Shown: positions 10,390 to 21,999 of the stretch, piece by piece
How the letters are laid out: every line of letters starts with the position of its first letter
Position numbering within the stretch: position 1 is the first letter of the stretch
Assembly (NCBI GenBank): GCA_021014325.1
Contig: JAJGQC010000683.1
Span: forward strand, 1 to 64,000
Reading direction: 5' to 3'
Source: Plazaster borealis
Lineage: Eukaryota > Echinodermata > Asteroidea > Forcipulatida > Labidiasteridae
Length of the DNA: 64,000 bases
Position numbers and translations under genes: made by a program
The notes under the pieces: generated by a model
Told to the model about the DNA's origin: nothing
What the model saw: only the letters and a program-made list of their open reading frames with translations
Database searches by the model: none

Positions 10390-11690
10390 ACTTTGGACGG
10401 CCCCTTAAGTGTGACACTTTAAGATAACTGGAAATCTGATAAATACATATATGACAAGTAAATCAACTACATTTATGAATTTTATTATTTTAATTCACAC
10501 TGAGTATGCAGATGCAACTTAAACTTAGGAAAACAATATTTGTCTATATTTCAGACGGCACAACCGCCCAATAAGATGTTATTTAATATTCAACTCAAAA
10601 TTTAAAACGTCAGATTATTAACACTAAGCATTGATCAAAATATGACCACTTGATCAAAATATGTATACTTGATTCGTACAAAAACTATATTCGTCCACTT
10701 TGTGGCAACAGTTTTTCTAGAAACAATGTCATCCATTTCACGCGGTTAGTACCAAAATTATGGTGAACATTAGGTTAAGACCGGTCAGTTTAGGAAACAA
10801 AAGTTAATTATAGCCGACTTACTGTTCCAATGATGTGTGCAAATAGACCTTATGCATAGACACCAATTGAGTAGGGCACCCTCGCCAGGAGCTCAAAAGG
10901 ATATTGTAATTTTTGTTGTTTCATCATCGGTTTACCTCTAATAAGGATGTCAATGCATAATACATAGCACATTGCGAATGCACACTAACACTATTGGTTG
11001 GCAAAATTAGAGAAATTCATGTATATTTTATGAGGGCTCATGTTGGCTTGAATTTTGTGCCTCTTGTTCGTGTATGTTCGCACGCATCAATTTATCGAGC
11101 ATTTTTATGGGACAAGCAAGTTAGATCAAGCCGACTAGGCCTGCCAAACTTAACACCTTTGCACATAATTGCCTAAAACATTATTGCTTACTATTATACA
11201 AGTATTATAAAAGTATTATAAAAGTAAAAATAAAACGAATCGATAAAGTAACTAATTATTCAGGCCTTGCTGCGACAAATAGTTAAATCAGTCTTTTGAA
11301 AAACCAAACTACATCGACAGTTCACGAAGTACACAAAAGTAGAAATTATTATTAAAAATGGCAAAATACAAGAGTAAAACAAAAAACAAGTATTGGAAGT
11401 GACGTTTGCACTGGTACCACTGAAGCCACTTTCCCACCATTTAAACACTCATATTGTGCTGTGAAGTGTTGTCAAACATTGAATTTAATATTTTTTTTGG
11501 CAGTAGGCAAGATGAAGATAATACAAATCCCCAGAGATTTAGGATTTAAAGAGGGCAATCTTTAAAATAAAAGTGTTACAGTAAAAAAGAGATGCATGGC
11601 TAAGCTTGTGAAATTGGTTCAACTTCAGAACTAGAAATAATTAAAGTAAACCCTCCTTTTATTTGATTATTTCATAACATCCCTTTTTGG
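10390..11690. other. Non-coding stretch, nothing recognised
   Basis: AT-rich sequence with no recognised coding or RNA feature. Short TATTATAAAAG repeats occur near 11190-11230. Confidence 0.45.
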
Positions 11691-12110
11691 TTTTGAATGA
11701 TAAACTATGCCTGCCTGCAATTGGATATCATGTGGTAAATGCATACATTAAAAACACAGTCAACCCCCTGTGTTACAATTATTTATGATCCAATGTGGTT
11801 TTGAACGATAAAACTGTGACAACATGCTGTATGATAATCATGTGGTGATTGCATCATAGTCAACCCTCCTACTGTATGCCCATTCAGTATCATCAAATGT
11901 GGATTAAAACTATGCCAGCCATTAGCCAGCCACGTGATATCATGTGGTGAATACATCTACATTTTACACAGCCAACACTCCTACTGTCTGACCACCACTC
12001 AATATCGTCCATGGTTTGGATTGTCATGTACACTATTCCAGCTTGCAATGTGATATCATGCAATGGATGTATCTACACGGTACACAGCTTGTTCTGTACA
12101 CAGTTGTGCC
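11690..12110 (+). repeat. Degenerate tandem repeat, about 100-115 bp unit, 4 copies
   Basis: The motif GATATCATGTGGTGAATACA and its variants recur near 11727, 11836, 11936 and 12052. Each is followed by a CACAGTCAACCC-like segment and a conserved downstream block. Copies differ by substitutions and small indels. Confidence 0.6.
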
Positions 12111-12209
12111 ACCATACAAAACCCCTGCAGTTGATTTGTTTCAAATGCTGGAAATTGTCACCAAGAGTAGAAGGGTTAATTACACCATTCTCACAAATAA
12201 AATAAAATA

Positions 12210-13430
12210 ATAATAATACATTTAGGCATGAAGCCCTTAGTTAAAGGAGTGTGTCAGTGGAATGCCTCCCAAATAGAAAAAAGGGACATATCCCTTTAAA
12301 GAAATGTTTTCCTGGCCAAGGAGGTATTTGTAATCCACCAGCCTGGTGTCTGTTTACATTTAATGGGGTTAGACTGGCCAGTAATCTGACCTTGCCTCAG
12401 GGACAGCTGATACCAGGCAGCTCATGATTTGTTGGGGTGTTTTGTCTTGGCTCCAACATAACAGCATTGCTATGCTTACCACTTGGCAAGTGACCACGCT
12501 GAATTTATTGCAGGTCAATGAGTTGCCTATTTTCATTCCTCCCTAAAGAGTGCGTATAATTTTAAAACTCACACGAAACCAAGGCTAAGTTGCTAAACTA
12601 TGATGTACACTTGAAAAACTGAAAGCATGCTGACTGTCCAAAGCTGCCAAGCAACTAAAGAGATCTTACTAGCTTCGTTGTGTCCGAAATTTAGATCGTT
12701 TCCCATAGCACCTTGTTACTTTAGGATAAATAAAATATAGGCTACAAAGAAAAACAAAACATATTGTAAAATTCATGATGAAAACACTGATTTCAACACA
12801 TCGAACCACCATTTAAATCTTTTCCATCAAAAAGGCACGTCCTTTCAATTTTTAGAAATACACACTTTGTGGATTACAAAGACAGGATTTCTAATAAACA
12901 TGCCCTGATAATTGATATGAAGATTGTTTACATCTCGCCACCCATGCATAACCTTTCTTGAATGTATAATTTTGAAAATGTATGGATTGCATTAAACTCT
13001 TGGTTCTACCCTACTACCAATATAGAATATTGCACACGCTACATAACCAGTTTTGTTGTCATTTTCCAAACATTGTTTTACAATCCACAATAAATAAATA
13101 GGTGAACATTGATATGTGAATGGCCTGTCCATACTTGGAGATTGCCTGGAACTGGTTGCCTATAAAGTAAAAGTTGCCTCGTAAAGTAGACTGATGCAAT
13201 CTGTTGAACTTACTAATGCAAAGCTTAACTATTGATGCTTACCAATCCAAGCACAGCAAACCATTGACTGGGTATGTTTCCCAAGTCTGTTGTTGAGATG
13301 GTTGATCTTAATTATCGTAGCACGTCAAGCTACTTTTGCCCTTAGAAAACGAGAAATCTTTGACGACCTCTTCATCGCCAAAGGGTACTACACGTTCTTC
13401 AAATGAGTTCTGCGAAGAAGAAACAAATAA
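12210..13430. other. Non-coding stretch, nothing recognised
   Basis: No coding similarity or clear repeat structure found, apart from a small AAAGGGATATGTCCC-type palindrome near 12285. Confidence 0.4.
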
Positions 13431-13518
13431 GGGCAAATAACTCGGGTGGGTTTGAAACCCATGACTTTGGCATTGCCAGAGCAGAATGTCTGGCCACTCG
13501 ACCACTCAGCTGGCCCGT
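13431..13518 (-). pseudogene. tRNA-like sequence (Ser/Leu type, decayed) or SINE head
   Basis: Read on the minus strand this has a D-arm/A-box-like GAGTGGTCGAGTGGC, an anticodon-stem pair CCAGA/TCTGG, a long variable region and a T-arm GGGTTTCAAACCC. The anticodon loop has eight bases rather than seven, so a functional tRNA is unlikely. A tRNA-derived repeat is the simplest reading. Confidence 0.45.
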
Positions 13519-14121
13519 TGGCTTTTGAGGCAGTTTGAATCCTTTGTGGCAGGTACTGCGATGTATTATGTTAATTTTGGCATAGTGTGGGGTGGAGTAG
13601 TAACAAATACACCGATTGCGCGAGCCCAGTCACGTGACCTGAGGTGGGTGTTGAAAGAAAAAAACACGGCGCCCTCCATATAAAAGTGCGTTAAAAGCAC
13701 ATGATTATTATTGCGTTTGAGTGTTTGATCAAGGCTTTTCTTTATCGAAACCTCTAAAGAATATTCCAGAGTTTGTTCAGGAGTTTGTACCCAAGTCCCG
13801 GTGCCAGTAATGGGTAAAGACAGTTTCAGGTACAAGCAAATTCACTGAGAATATCACACCATGACTTAGAGTTACTGCACGGATTTTCTATAAACTGCCC
13901 CCAATAACTATAGTAGGCCAGCCAAAGTGTGAAGTTACACTTTGGACGGCATAGTTTGTTAATGGCTGGCATCCATGCTAGATATATTGATCATGGGGTA
14001 AGGAAGACGATTAGGGTGGATGCCACGCTTGATTTTGAATTTCAAGGTCATTCTGAGGTCAAAAGGTCAAATAGGGTCAACAATGAATATCTTCAAAATT
14101 TGTTTCAAACAACTTATGTTT

Positions 14122-14510
14122 TAAAGGTTAATATACCCAGGCAGTTTTTGAGAAAAAAAAAATCATAAGGCCCCTTCATATAAGGTCATTTTGAAGTCAA
14201 ACAATTTTGAATAAAGTCAACAATTAGTTGTTTTGAATTTTTCACAAAATTTAACCCCACATGGTAGATCTATCCATAAAATCTAATTTCATCATCGCAA
14301 TGAAATGCCAAGCCTGTGAAATTGAGAGTTAATATTTTGCCTTGTACACAATGTATAGTAAAATTTAATCTAAAAGTGCGATTTTCTTAAAAGTGCATAT
14401 CCTAAACAGACCAAAGTTGTTTGCAGTCACTATCCCAACACTGCATTTAATTGTTTAAACAAATTTAAGGTTAGAATACCCAGGCAGTTTTTAATCCAAA
14501 AAAATAATCA
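14122..14510 (+). repeat. Direct repeat of about 40 bp, 340 bp apart
   Basis: The phrase AATACCCAGGCAGTTTTT with similar flanks occurs near 14130 and again near 14475. No coding function seen. Confidence 0.45.
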
Positions 14511-15019
14511 TATCACACCTTCTTAAGTGGTAAAATGAAACAAGAAGGTATGCTATTCTTGCAGTTAGTTTGACATAGTTTTATAAACTGCGCCAATAAA
14601 GTATCTAAACACTTACAAATGGTCAAATTTATCGGAACCTGAAATAGTATGCAAACAAATAATTAAATAATTCGATTCACAGTTATCTTCTGCGCATTTT
14701 GACACCTCTTGTGTTGCGCTACGACGTTGTTTGGCAGATTTATGGGCACTTGGGTGGCTTAAGGTCGAATGTCAAAAGTTGCAAAAGCCCCTATTCACCC
14801 AAATTCCAGAAGGGAACTCCACAATCATCACACACAGACAAAATCAAGACAAAATACACCAATTTGTTTTGTTTACTTAACCATGCAATCGACATACCGG
14901 CTTCTATCAAAACAACGATTCGTCCTCTTTCCTGTTTGGTCAGTTCAGCCATCGTTGCTTCTTTATCTCGAAACACCTTTCCCTGTCTTATCATATCAGG
15001 GAATTTGGCTTTAAACCCA

Positions 15020-17050
15020 TATTGATTTATGCCTCCCATCTCTGACCCCTTTACTTTGTTTTTGACATTTATTGCTGACGTTCATCGCAGTCGATTTATC
15101 CAACACGCGACAAAAACAAATCATTTATAGAAGGCGGGCAAAAATAATTCTGATCTTATTCGACAAAATAAACTGCACCAGAAGTAGCATTTCTCCATCC
15201 CTGCAAATCACTCTTTTACATGTACATCCTTCATTGACTTCCTCAAATTGTTGCTCCATTGATGCATCAACCTGGTGTCAGCCTGCTGATGGTTTCCTCA
15301 AATTGTACGTCATCTCTCATCGTGGACCTGGCATATGTAACATCAAGGAACCCTTGCCTGTTACTATGCCGCATCTTTCCAGTAGATCCTTGCCTTCTCT
15401 ACGAAGACGTCTGACAATATCTTGGCGAGTGCAGCTTTGTTCTTATCTGAGGCATCTAATTGGCCAATACATGTAGGAGTGGGACCTGGGGTCTATCGAT
15501 TTACTTTCGAATTGGCTTTTTCTTCCCCATTCTCTTTGAACATGTCACTGCCTTACGGAGCCCTCTCCAATCTAGTGAGCAGTTACCCCGTCAAGTCTCG
15601 TTGTATTATCTCCAAAGTGTTGTATCACACTATTTATAAAAGACAAGCGTATAGTCACCAAATGTCGGACAACGTATGAGGCTTTCCAAGACCCCTATTA
15701 GCACACCAGGTCAACATGTTGGCATTCGGTATATTTGTGGGTGTGGTCAGCTCAGCCATTAAGATGTGGATCTGATCTGCCTTTGGTGTTGAATCCTTCT
15801 CTTTTCCAGCCTTGGCTAAAAACAGTGGGACTAGAGACAGCTCCCACTGGAGAATATTTTACATTTACAAGTACTTTCAAAGGCAGCATTGAGCAATTGT
15901 TGCAGTAACTTTCTGTCAGTTAAGATAATCTTCTGTATACATTTCTTTTGGTTCAAACATTTGTATTGTACAAATCAGTACAAGTTTTTGAGCAATGTTA
16001 TTTTCAGGACGGCACTTAAACCAACAGTTTCTTCAAGCAGACGTTGCTTCCAGTTGGTCATCACATACTGCTTTTCACGATTTTCAGCAGTTGAATATCA
16101 CTCACCACATCAACTGGTGCAATTTCTTTGGTTGTCAATGATACCAGTGGTATCTCTCTAACACCATCAGAATCAGTGTCATCTTATTTTATAGCCAATG
16201 TTGGGTTTAGTCGGAACACATCAAATCTTAATTATAACTGTTTGATAAGCTTATAAACGTCATTAATATATTTGTCTTCTTGAAGAGTTTCATAGCTGCG
16301 AGATGAACACGCCCCCAACGGGCAAAGTTGCTGTTGTCGTAAATGGTGGGACATGGCAGCACCCCTCTGAGTCGTGGATCTCAATCTTCATCATCTAAAT
16401 ATAATGACTCAATGAGACCACAGTCTGAAGTTTGGATTCCCAGAGGGCTTGTTTCTTTAATTCTTTGATGGGCTCTTGACCATTGTTACTGCTTAGAATA
16501 ACTGACAGCTGGCCAACTCTTTCAGAAAGTTGTGCATTGTGATTGCCTCCTTTCCCTGTTTGAACTGCTTAACCACACTTTGGGCAAGTTTATCAACTTT
16601 CACATCTTTGTGTTTAAACAATTTTCAACCAACCAACCAAGATTCAAGCACGGAACATTAAATGTACCACAAAGCCTCGCAGGTCAGTTGATGTCCTCCA
16701 TTAATGGCGCAATAGTAGGCTTTGCCTTGAAGCATGGGCTCAGTCATGTTGGCTGCATTAACAGCCACCTCTGTCCACATGTCATCAAGCCCGGCACTTT
16801 CCATGTATTGACCAATAGCCTTCAGGAAGTTAAAGCAGGCGTATAGTCCTCCCATGAGAAAAATTACATTCTCAAACTTTGGACCTGCCCGACATGTTCA
16901 TTTCCTCTGCTGTGTAGTGGCTTGTCTACTGTGACAATGGTATGTTTCTGACATGTGTGGTTTGAAATGAACACAAAGTGATTGATCATAGTGATGCAGT
17001 CAGTCCGCAGCGCCTGCGTATAAGAAGTCCCTAATTTTATCTGCACAGAG
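15020..17050 (-). pseudogene. Relic of a multi-copy uncharacterised invertebrate protein
   Basis: Several frames on the minus strand, in the correct order, resemble an uncharacterised protein family that is highly multiplied in cnidarian and marine-invertebrate genomes. From 16960 downward: TIVTVDKPLHSRG, then FLKAIGQYMESAGLDDMW and GKAYYCAINGGHQLTCEALW (16658-16855). Near 16300-16370 is YDNSNFARWGRVHLAAMK, and near 15150-15270 is MEQQFEEVNEGCTCKRV followed by ICRDGEMLLLVQF, at the place of the family's EADTR...EDTDV segment. Many stops and frame changes make it non-functional. The family's function is unknown to me; its multiplication suggests carriage by mobile elements. The assignment rests on pattern memory and order of segments. 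Confidence 0.5.
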
Positions 17051-17479
17051 GAAACCCCACTGCAGCGCGCGAGAATTTACGAGATGTTTACGACAGTTCG
17101 GCGACCCCTAGTTTTTCTGCCCCCTGTGGAAACCCTGTAGCTGGTGGCCAAAAGGGCGTGGTTGGTGTTTACAACGTGCTTTCCTCTTTCTGTTTTTTTT
17201 TTTCTTTTGAACATTTTTATTGTCGAAAACTGAATGGTGTTCACGGTAATGTTGAAGGGTCTCATTTGTTTGTGTATCCCGACTGGACTTCGTAAACATG
17301 GAGTATCATATTACAATATTTGCATAAATGAAGATGTAAGCTTTCGTTTGGTGTGTAATATGGCCTGTGGGGAGACTGCGAAATGCTTTTTAGCCAAGGT
17401 TTTTCATCGCGAGTTTTCATTTTTTGGTCCGATTTTTGGCACAACTAACGTACGAAGTGCACCGCCTACGTGTTCATAT

Positions 17480-19158
17480 TAATTTGTCACTTTTATGCAT
17501 TTATTGGCGTGCTTGTCATTCTAAGTCCCAAAAAAGTGTACTTACATTTCAAATAAAAAGTCGTGATTAACCGCGTGATTGATACTTTCATATTAAACTC
17601 TTTTTTTTTTCCTGTTTTCTTTTTTTCTGGGGAAATTGAGCTGAGGTTGGCAATGTGTTTCCCCGCTATCTTCTAAGCCAAGAACCGTCTAAGGCCCTAA
17701 GATTTTACTACATTTGTATGCTGATTATGTATATCTTGAATGGGCAGTTTTGAAATTTAATTGTCCATAACATATAGTCCCGAAAATCAGTATAATTTTA
17801 ATTATTGCCTTTGGACTATACTTTACACTACAGCAGGTCTCCTACATGTACATTTAATTTAATATATCACTAGGCATACACATGTATACACAGCGTAGCT
17901 GTTCCTTGTTATTGATTTCATGGAATTATCAACATTGGATTGTCATGCAAAATTTACATGTAAACTTTTTATTGTTAAGCATTTTTTGTTTCAACTTATT
18001 CATTTATTTTACAAAACACTTTGTTGGTTATACTTAATAAATAAAATCTACTGCAGCAGTCATTCACTTACTAGGCAGATTTCAATTCGACCCAAAATTG
18101 CAATCTTTTTGAACCACTGAAATTGCTATTCTAAAAAATTCCACATTTATTCTTTCATCAGGATTCCCTTTTTTCAAATTCAAGCCAAAACAAATGGCAT
18201 TTTCGTGCAGAAACCAATATGACCCAGGTTCAGCTCAGGCAAGCAATGCTCTTTGGTTGTTTTGATCAACGCTATATTTGCAGTCGGGGCACCATACCCA
18301 AGAAAAACAGCGGGCGCTGAACATCAATGGATGACGTCATGGTATTGTGCTCTCAGCCAATCACCGGGCAGGAAAACCACGCTGTCTGATGGTGTTGTTT
18401 TCGCAACCAGAGTTTTGGACTACCGGTTGAAGTCGTTGTATCCTGACTAGACTAACTACGAACTAGTCTTGCTTTTTACATTTCCAGGTAGAATATGAAA
18501 TAATCTATCCATGTATACCATTTGGGGACTGTGGGCGACATTGGTAACGGGAGAATCTGCCGTGTTTTTGTGACATTATGTTTCTCTTTTGAAGCCATTT
18601 TGTACGTTTAAATTTCTCTTTTAAAAATTCGAGTTGCAGCGATTTTTGTTTATAGAAAACGACAGATATGCTATTCATTTCAATTTAATGGTTCATAATT
18701 TCTACTAAAAAATTTCAGAAAAAAGGAAAAAGAGTGAATTCCAGAAGCCTATGACTAATTAAATATTACGCACGAAAACCCATGCCTACTTTGCAGATAA
18801 AAGGAACGACTTTTCTATGCACTGCGGACTGACTGGACGAGATTGTCATTGTCATCTGCTAGTGCCTGAAGAGCAGATAGCATCCCACATGTTGTCACAG
18901 GATGGTCAACTATACCAGTGGCTTCTTTGGATGCTCCCGTGCAGGAACACAACGACCCTCTCCAGCATGATGACACTACCCATTCAAACCTCACAACGGA
19001 AACTGACTGTCGCATCCCCTTTAGGTGATCCCCGGCCGCCGCTTCCCAGGTTGTATCGTATGGGTGTGATCCTGGCTACACGGCAGTTTGGGGTTTAATG
19101 GCTTCTGACTGGCACCCCCGAACAAAGATATTGACAAAATAGGAGACCGCCAACATAG
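17480..19158. other. Non-coding stretch, nothing recognised
   Basis: AT-rich sequence. Open frames of 60-93 codons here (for example at 18253 and 18817) show no recognisable motif, and overlapping frames on both strands are equally open. I see no support for a gene. Confidence 0.4.
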
Positions 19159-19229
19159 GGCTAGATAGCTCAGTTGGTAGAGCGCCGGCACGTTAAACCG
19201 GAGGTCGTTGGTTCAATTCCGCTCTAGTT
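19159..19229 (+). mobile_element. tRNA-like head of a SINE, or tRNA-Asn-like sequence
   Basis: A cloverleaf can be drawn. Acceptor strand GGCTAGA pairs with TCTAGTT through two G-U pairs; the D arm is GCTCAGTTGGTAGAGC; the anticodon stem is CCGG/CCGG around ACGTTAA, giving the triplet GTT (Asn). The B box is GGTTCAATTCC. Against a working tRNA, position 33 is C rather than T and the T stem is one pair short. Polymerase III A and B boxes look intact. A TTTGTCTTTGTTCAACCC tail follows, as in tRNA-derived SINEs, so I favour a SINE. Confidence 0.55.
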
Positions 19230-19365
19230 AATTTGTCTTTGTTCAACCCAAAATCATTAAAAATATTTACCTTTGTGAGTTTGAAAATATTGATTGTTGA
19301 CCTTATTTGACCTTTGACCTAAAAATAACCTTAAATTCAAAAACAAACGTGCGTGCAGCACCTTA

Positions 19366-19588
19366 ATGTAGCCTGAGCCCTAAATGTCGCCCGACCTAAA
19401 TGTAGCCCCAAACCTGTACCTAAATGTCGCCCGGACCTAAATGTAGCCCCAAACCTGTACCTAAATGTCGCCCGGACCTAAATGTGGCCCCAAACATGTA
19501 CCTAAATGTCGCCCCGACCTAAAGTAGCCCCAAACCTGTACCTAAATGTAGCCCGACCTAAATGTAGCCCCAAACATGTACCTAAATG
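19366..19588 (+). repeat. 41-bp tandem repeat (17 + 24 bp subunits), about 5 copies
   Basis: Alternating subunits CCTAAATGTCGCCCGGA and CCTAAATGTAGCCCCAAACC (plus TGTA) are repeated head to tail with few differences. The array ends directly before the tRNA-Leu-like sequence. Confidence 0.9.
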
Positions 19589-19595
19589 ACAAAAG

Positions 19596-19680
19596 TGCCA
19601 AGACCGGGATTCGAACCCACACTCCGATGACTTTACCACCAGAACTTGAATTATATGCTCTTAACCACTCGGCCATGACA
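19596..19680 (-). pseudogene. tRNA-Leu(CAA)-like sequence, 85 nt
   Basis: On the minus strand the A box reads TGGCCGAGTGGTTAAGAG and the B box GGGTTCGAATCCC, both near-canonical. The anticodon loop TTCAAGT gives CAA (Leu), and there is a long variable arm as expected for leucine tRNAs. The 5' side of the anticodon stem (TATAA) does not pair with the 3' side (TCTGG), and the acceptor stem has a mismatch. It is more likely a pseudogene or a repeat head than a functional tRNA. Confidence 0.5.
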
Positions 19681-20018
19681 CAATTAAACAACATCATTTG
19701 TCATTCCCTTTAATTCCCTCAAAGGCATGTTTGAATATAGGAAAATAATATTGGGTGGGATCAAAAGAGTAAATTAAATAACAAAATACGTTTTAAAGAA
19801 TACAATTGTTTACACTGTATTCACGTCTAATTGTTCTTTACCTTATTGAAGCCACCTAAGAGTCCCGTCTGTTGTTTTTCTTGGCTCACGCATCCAATAA
19901 CGTTCCATGCAAAACACTGTAAAAATGTAAAAGTGAGTAATTTGAAAATAGGAAAGCTATGCGTACGTGTGTGGTGTATTGAGATACACCCACTAATTGT
20001 GGCGATATATACTCCCTT

Positions 20019-20220
20019 TTAAGGATTGGGTACTATTTGTAGGACACAAAACACAATGTCCACAGATTAACATTAAACTTACACGGTTTAATGATAATGG
20101 TAGAAAGCTTCCCCATAAAATATTACTTGCTGATGCGCTGTAGTTTTGGATAATTGACTAAAGAAAGTCACAACAATAATTGTTGTCTCAGTAAGACGAA
20201 CATTTGTTAAGCATTTAAGG
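20019..20220 (+). mobile_element. Half copy of palindromic MITE family I
   Basis: The sequence beginning AAGGATTGGGTACTATTTG matches the left half of the element at 10027-10387, including the central TTGTCTCAGTAAGACGAACA. The right arm is missing. Confidence 0.7.
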
Positions 20221-21219
20221 CGCCTTGTCAACACCTCAAGAGCGTTCCTCCCTAGACAAGCTGCGGACTGGACGGCAAATACCGCGTTGCTAAGGACCTC
20301 GGACAGTCGGCGGAAGAACGACTATGTGCGTTATGCGCGGCGAAGTTTTTATGAATACCATCGTCCTGGAAGCGGAATGGCTGCGCCGAAGACCAATGCA
20401 CCATGTACTTTGGATGTGCCAGCCGACCCTCATGCGCACGTGATAATAGCGCTACAGGTGTAAACGTTTATAGTCAACCAACTCGGCGACTTTGAAATTA
20501 AACATATGCCAGAGACATTCAACTACCCGAACTGGCTTGTGTTTTTAAGGCGAATGGTAGGCCTCACTATGAAATGATACCCCCAAATTTAACCTTATTA
20601 AACATGATAATGTTGAGCATAATGTTGAGTCCCGGCTAAACAATTCAAAGCGTTCATCACTTCCTCGGATTGGTTTAGTCCATGATGGGTAAAAAAGTTA
20701 TCACACAAAACATGCTTACTACATCAATAAAAAAGGGGGGAGAAGTCAAGTTTACTCGCTGTCAAATAATTGCCACCTAAGTTTAATAATTATTTTAACA
20801 ATCTTGTGTTGGCAACCAATTCCGATCATTTTAGTTACACGTTGGATCATATTTGTTTGTTGTGTTCAATTTTATTTAAGATGAACTGCAGTTAGTGGTC
20901 GGTTTTGCACAATACTTTGTGGATGAGTCAATTATAATGTGATCGATACATGGGTATGAGAGTAGGCTACGATTCTTTGTTCAGGAAGTCACGATTGCTG
21001 GCGTCTCGTCGTTTTCCCGTAACTAAACTCATTCCCGTCCCCTCTTCCTGTCCCGTCTTCCTGTATGTAAACACATTCCCCTCCCATCTTCCCAAATGAT
21101 AAATATAGAGTATTTTTATGCTAATCCTGATCGCTGCAAAAGATTTTCGCAACTGTTAAATTGTCCCCTGTCACTGCTATACTCTGATGCCCATTTTCGC
21201 AACTTAGTGGGACAACATC

Positions 21220-21351
21220 AGGGGCGGATCCAGGATTTTCCAAACGGGGGGGGGGCGTGAAAATATTCCAAGCAGCAAAATGATAAATGAAGTTTGTTGC
21301 GCCTGCGTAACACAAGGCTTCCCCATTTCTCCCTCCCCTTCTCTCTCTCTC

Positions 21352-21389
<38 letters not shown>

Positions 21390-21438
21390 TGAAAAGGGGG
21401 GGGGCGTGCGCCCCCACGCCCCCCTGGATCCGCGCCTT
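21220..21438. mobile_element. MITE with AGGGGCGGATCCAGG termini
   Basis: The left end AGGGGCGGATCCAGGATT and right end CCCTGGATCCGCGCCTT are inverted. G-rich and C-rich stretches lie just inside the ends, and a 31-base T run sits at 21356-21386. Termini of this style are common in invertebrate hAT-related MITEs. No coding content. Confidence 0.65.
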
Positions 21439-21586
21439 AACACCGTAAATCACTAAAACTATGGAAATACACTGGCGCTTACACTACGCCTGTGTTTTAA
21501 TGGCTGAACCACTCAGGCCAGTGCGTTTTTGCGTGAAATATTTGTCAGTCGAAGTTGTGAATAAAGGAAACCACTTCTAGAATACA

Positions 21587-21946
21587 AGATGTCACGCACG
21601 AAAAAAAAAAAGACTAGCGCGAGCGGCGAAGCCGCGAAGCGCTTTTACCAACTCGTTTATCCAATCAGTTATACATGCATTTTTCTGTGTGTTGCCCTCA
21701 GCACGTGAATTTTAGCGCGCCATTATCCACGAGGAACCAGAAGTTGTGTGTGTGTGTGGGGGGGGGGGAGGGGGTAACGGGGCATATTGCACACGGCGTG
21801 TGATTGTGTTCTTATTGGCCAACAACTAATCACACTCATGCAAATCGGTAGCAAAAAGTAAAGAAAAACATAAGGCCCTAAAACGAGTTGGTGATGACAC
21901 TCCGCGGCTTCGCCGCTCGCGCTGGTCTTTTTTCGTGCGTGATATC
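21587..21946. mobile_element. MITE with long inverted ends (about 60 bp)
   Basis: The left end AGATGTCACGCACGAAAA, then AGCGCGAGCGGCGAAGCCGC, is mirrored by GCGGCTTCGCCGCTCGCGCT and TTTCGTGCGTGATATCT on the right. CAACTCGTTT and AAACGAGTTG lie next inside the termini. A microsatellite of TG and a G run are at about 21743-21770. Confidence 0.75.
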
Positions 21947-21999
21947 TGGTGTCGTGCGTGACATCTGGGGGTGCCCGCGTGCGCCTTGCAATTGACTAA

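Noticed and set aside
18817..19098. 93-codon open frame on the plus strand
   Set aside because: No recognisable domain, and an overlapping open frame on the other strand is equally plausible by chance.
19366..19588. Possible CRISPR-like array
   Set aside because: Units are contiguous tandem repeats without unique spacers, in an animal genome.
20230..20460. GC-richer stretch with an open reading (basic, YARRSFYEYH-like)
   Set aside because: No family recognised, no splice sites or start that would support an exon; it adjoins a truncated MITE.
21204..21443. Open frame with a run of lysines on the minus strand
   Set aside because: It is translation of the 31-base T run and G/C runs inside a MITE.
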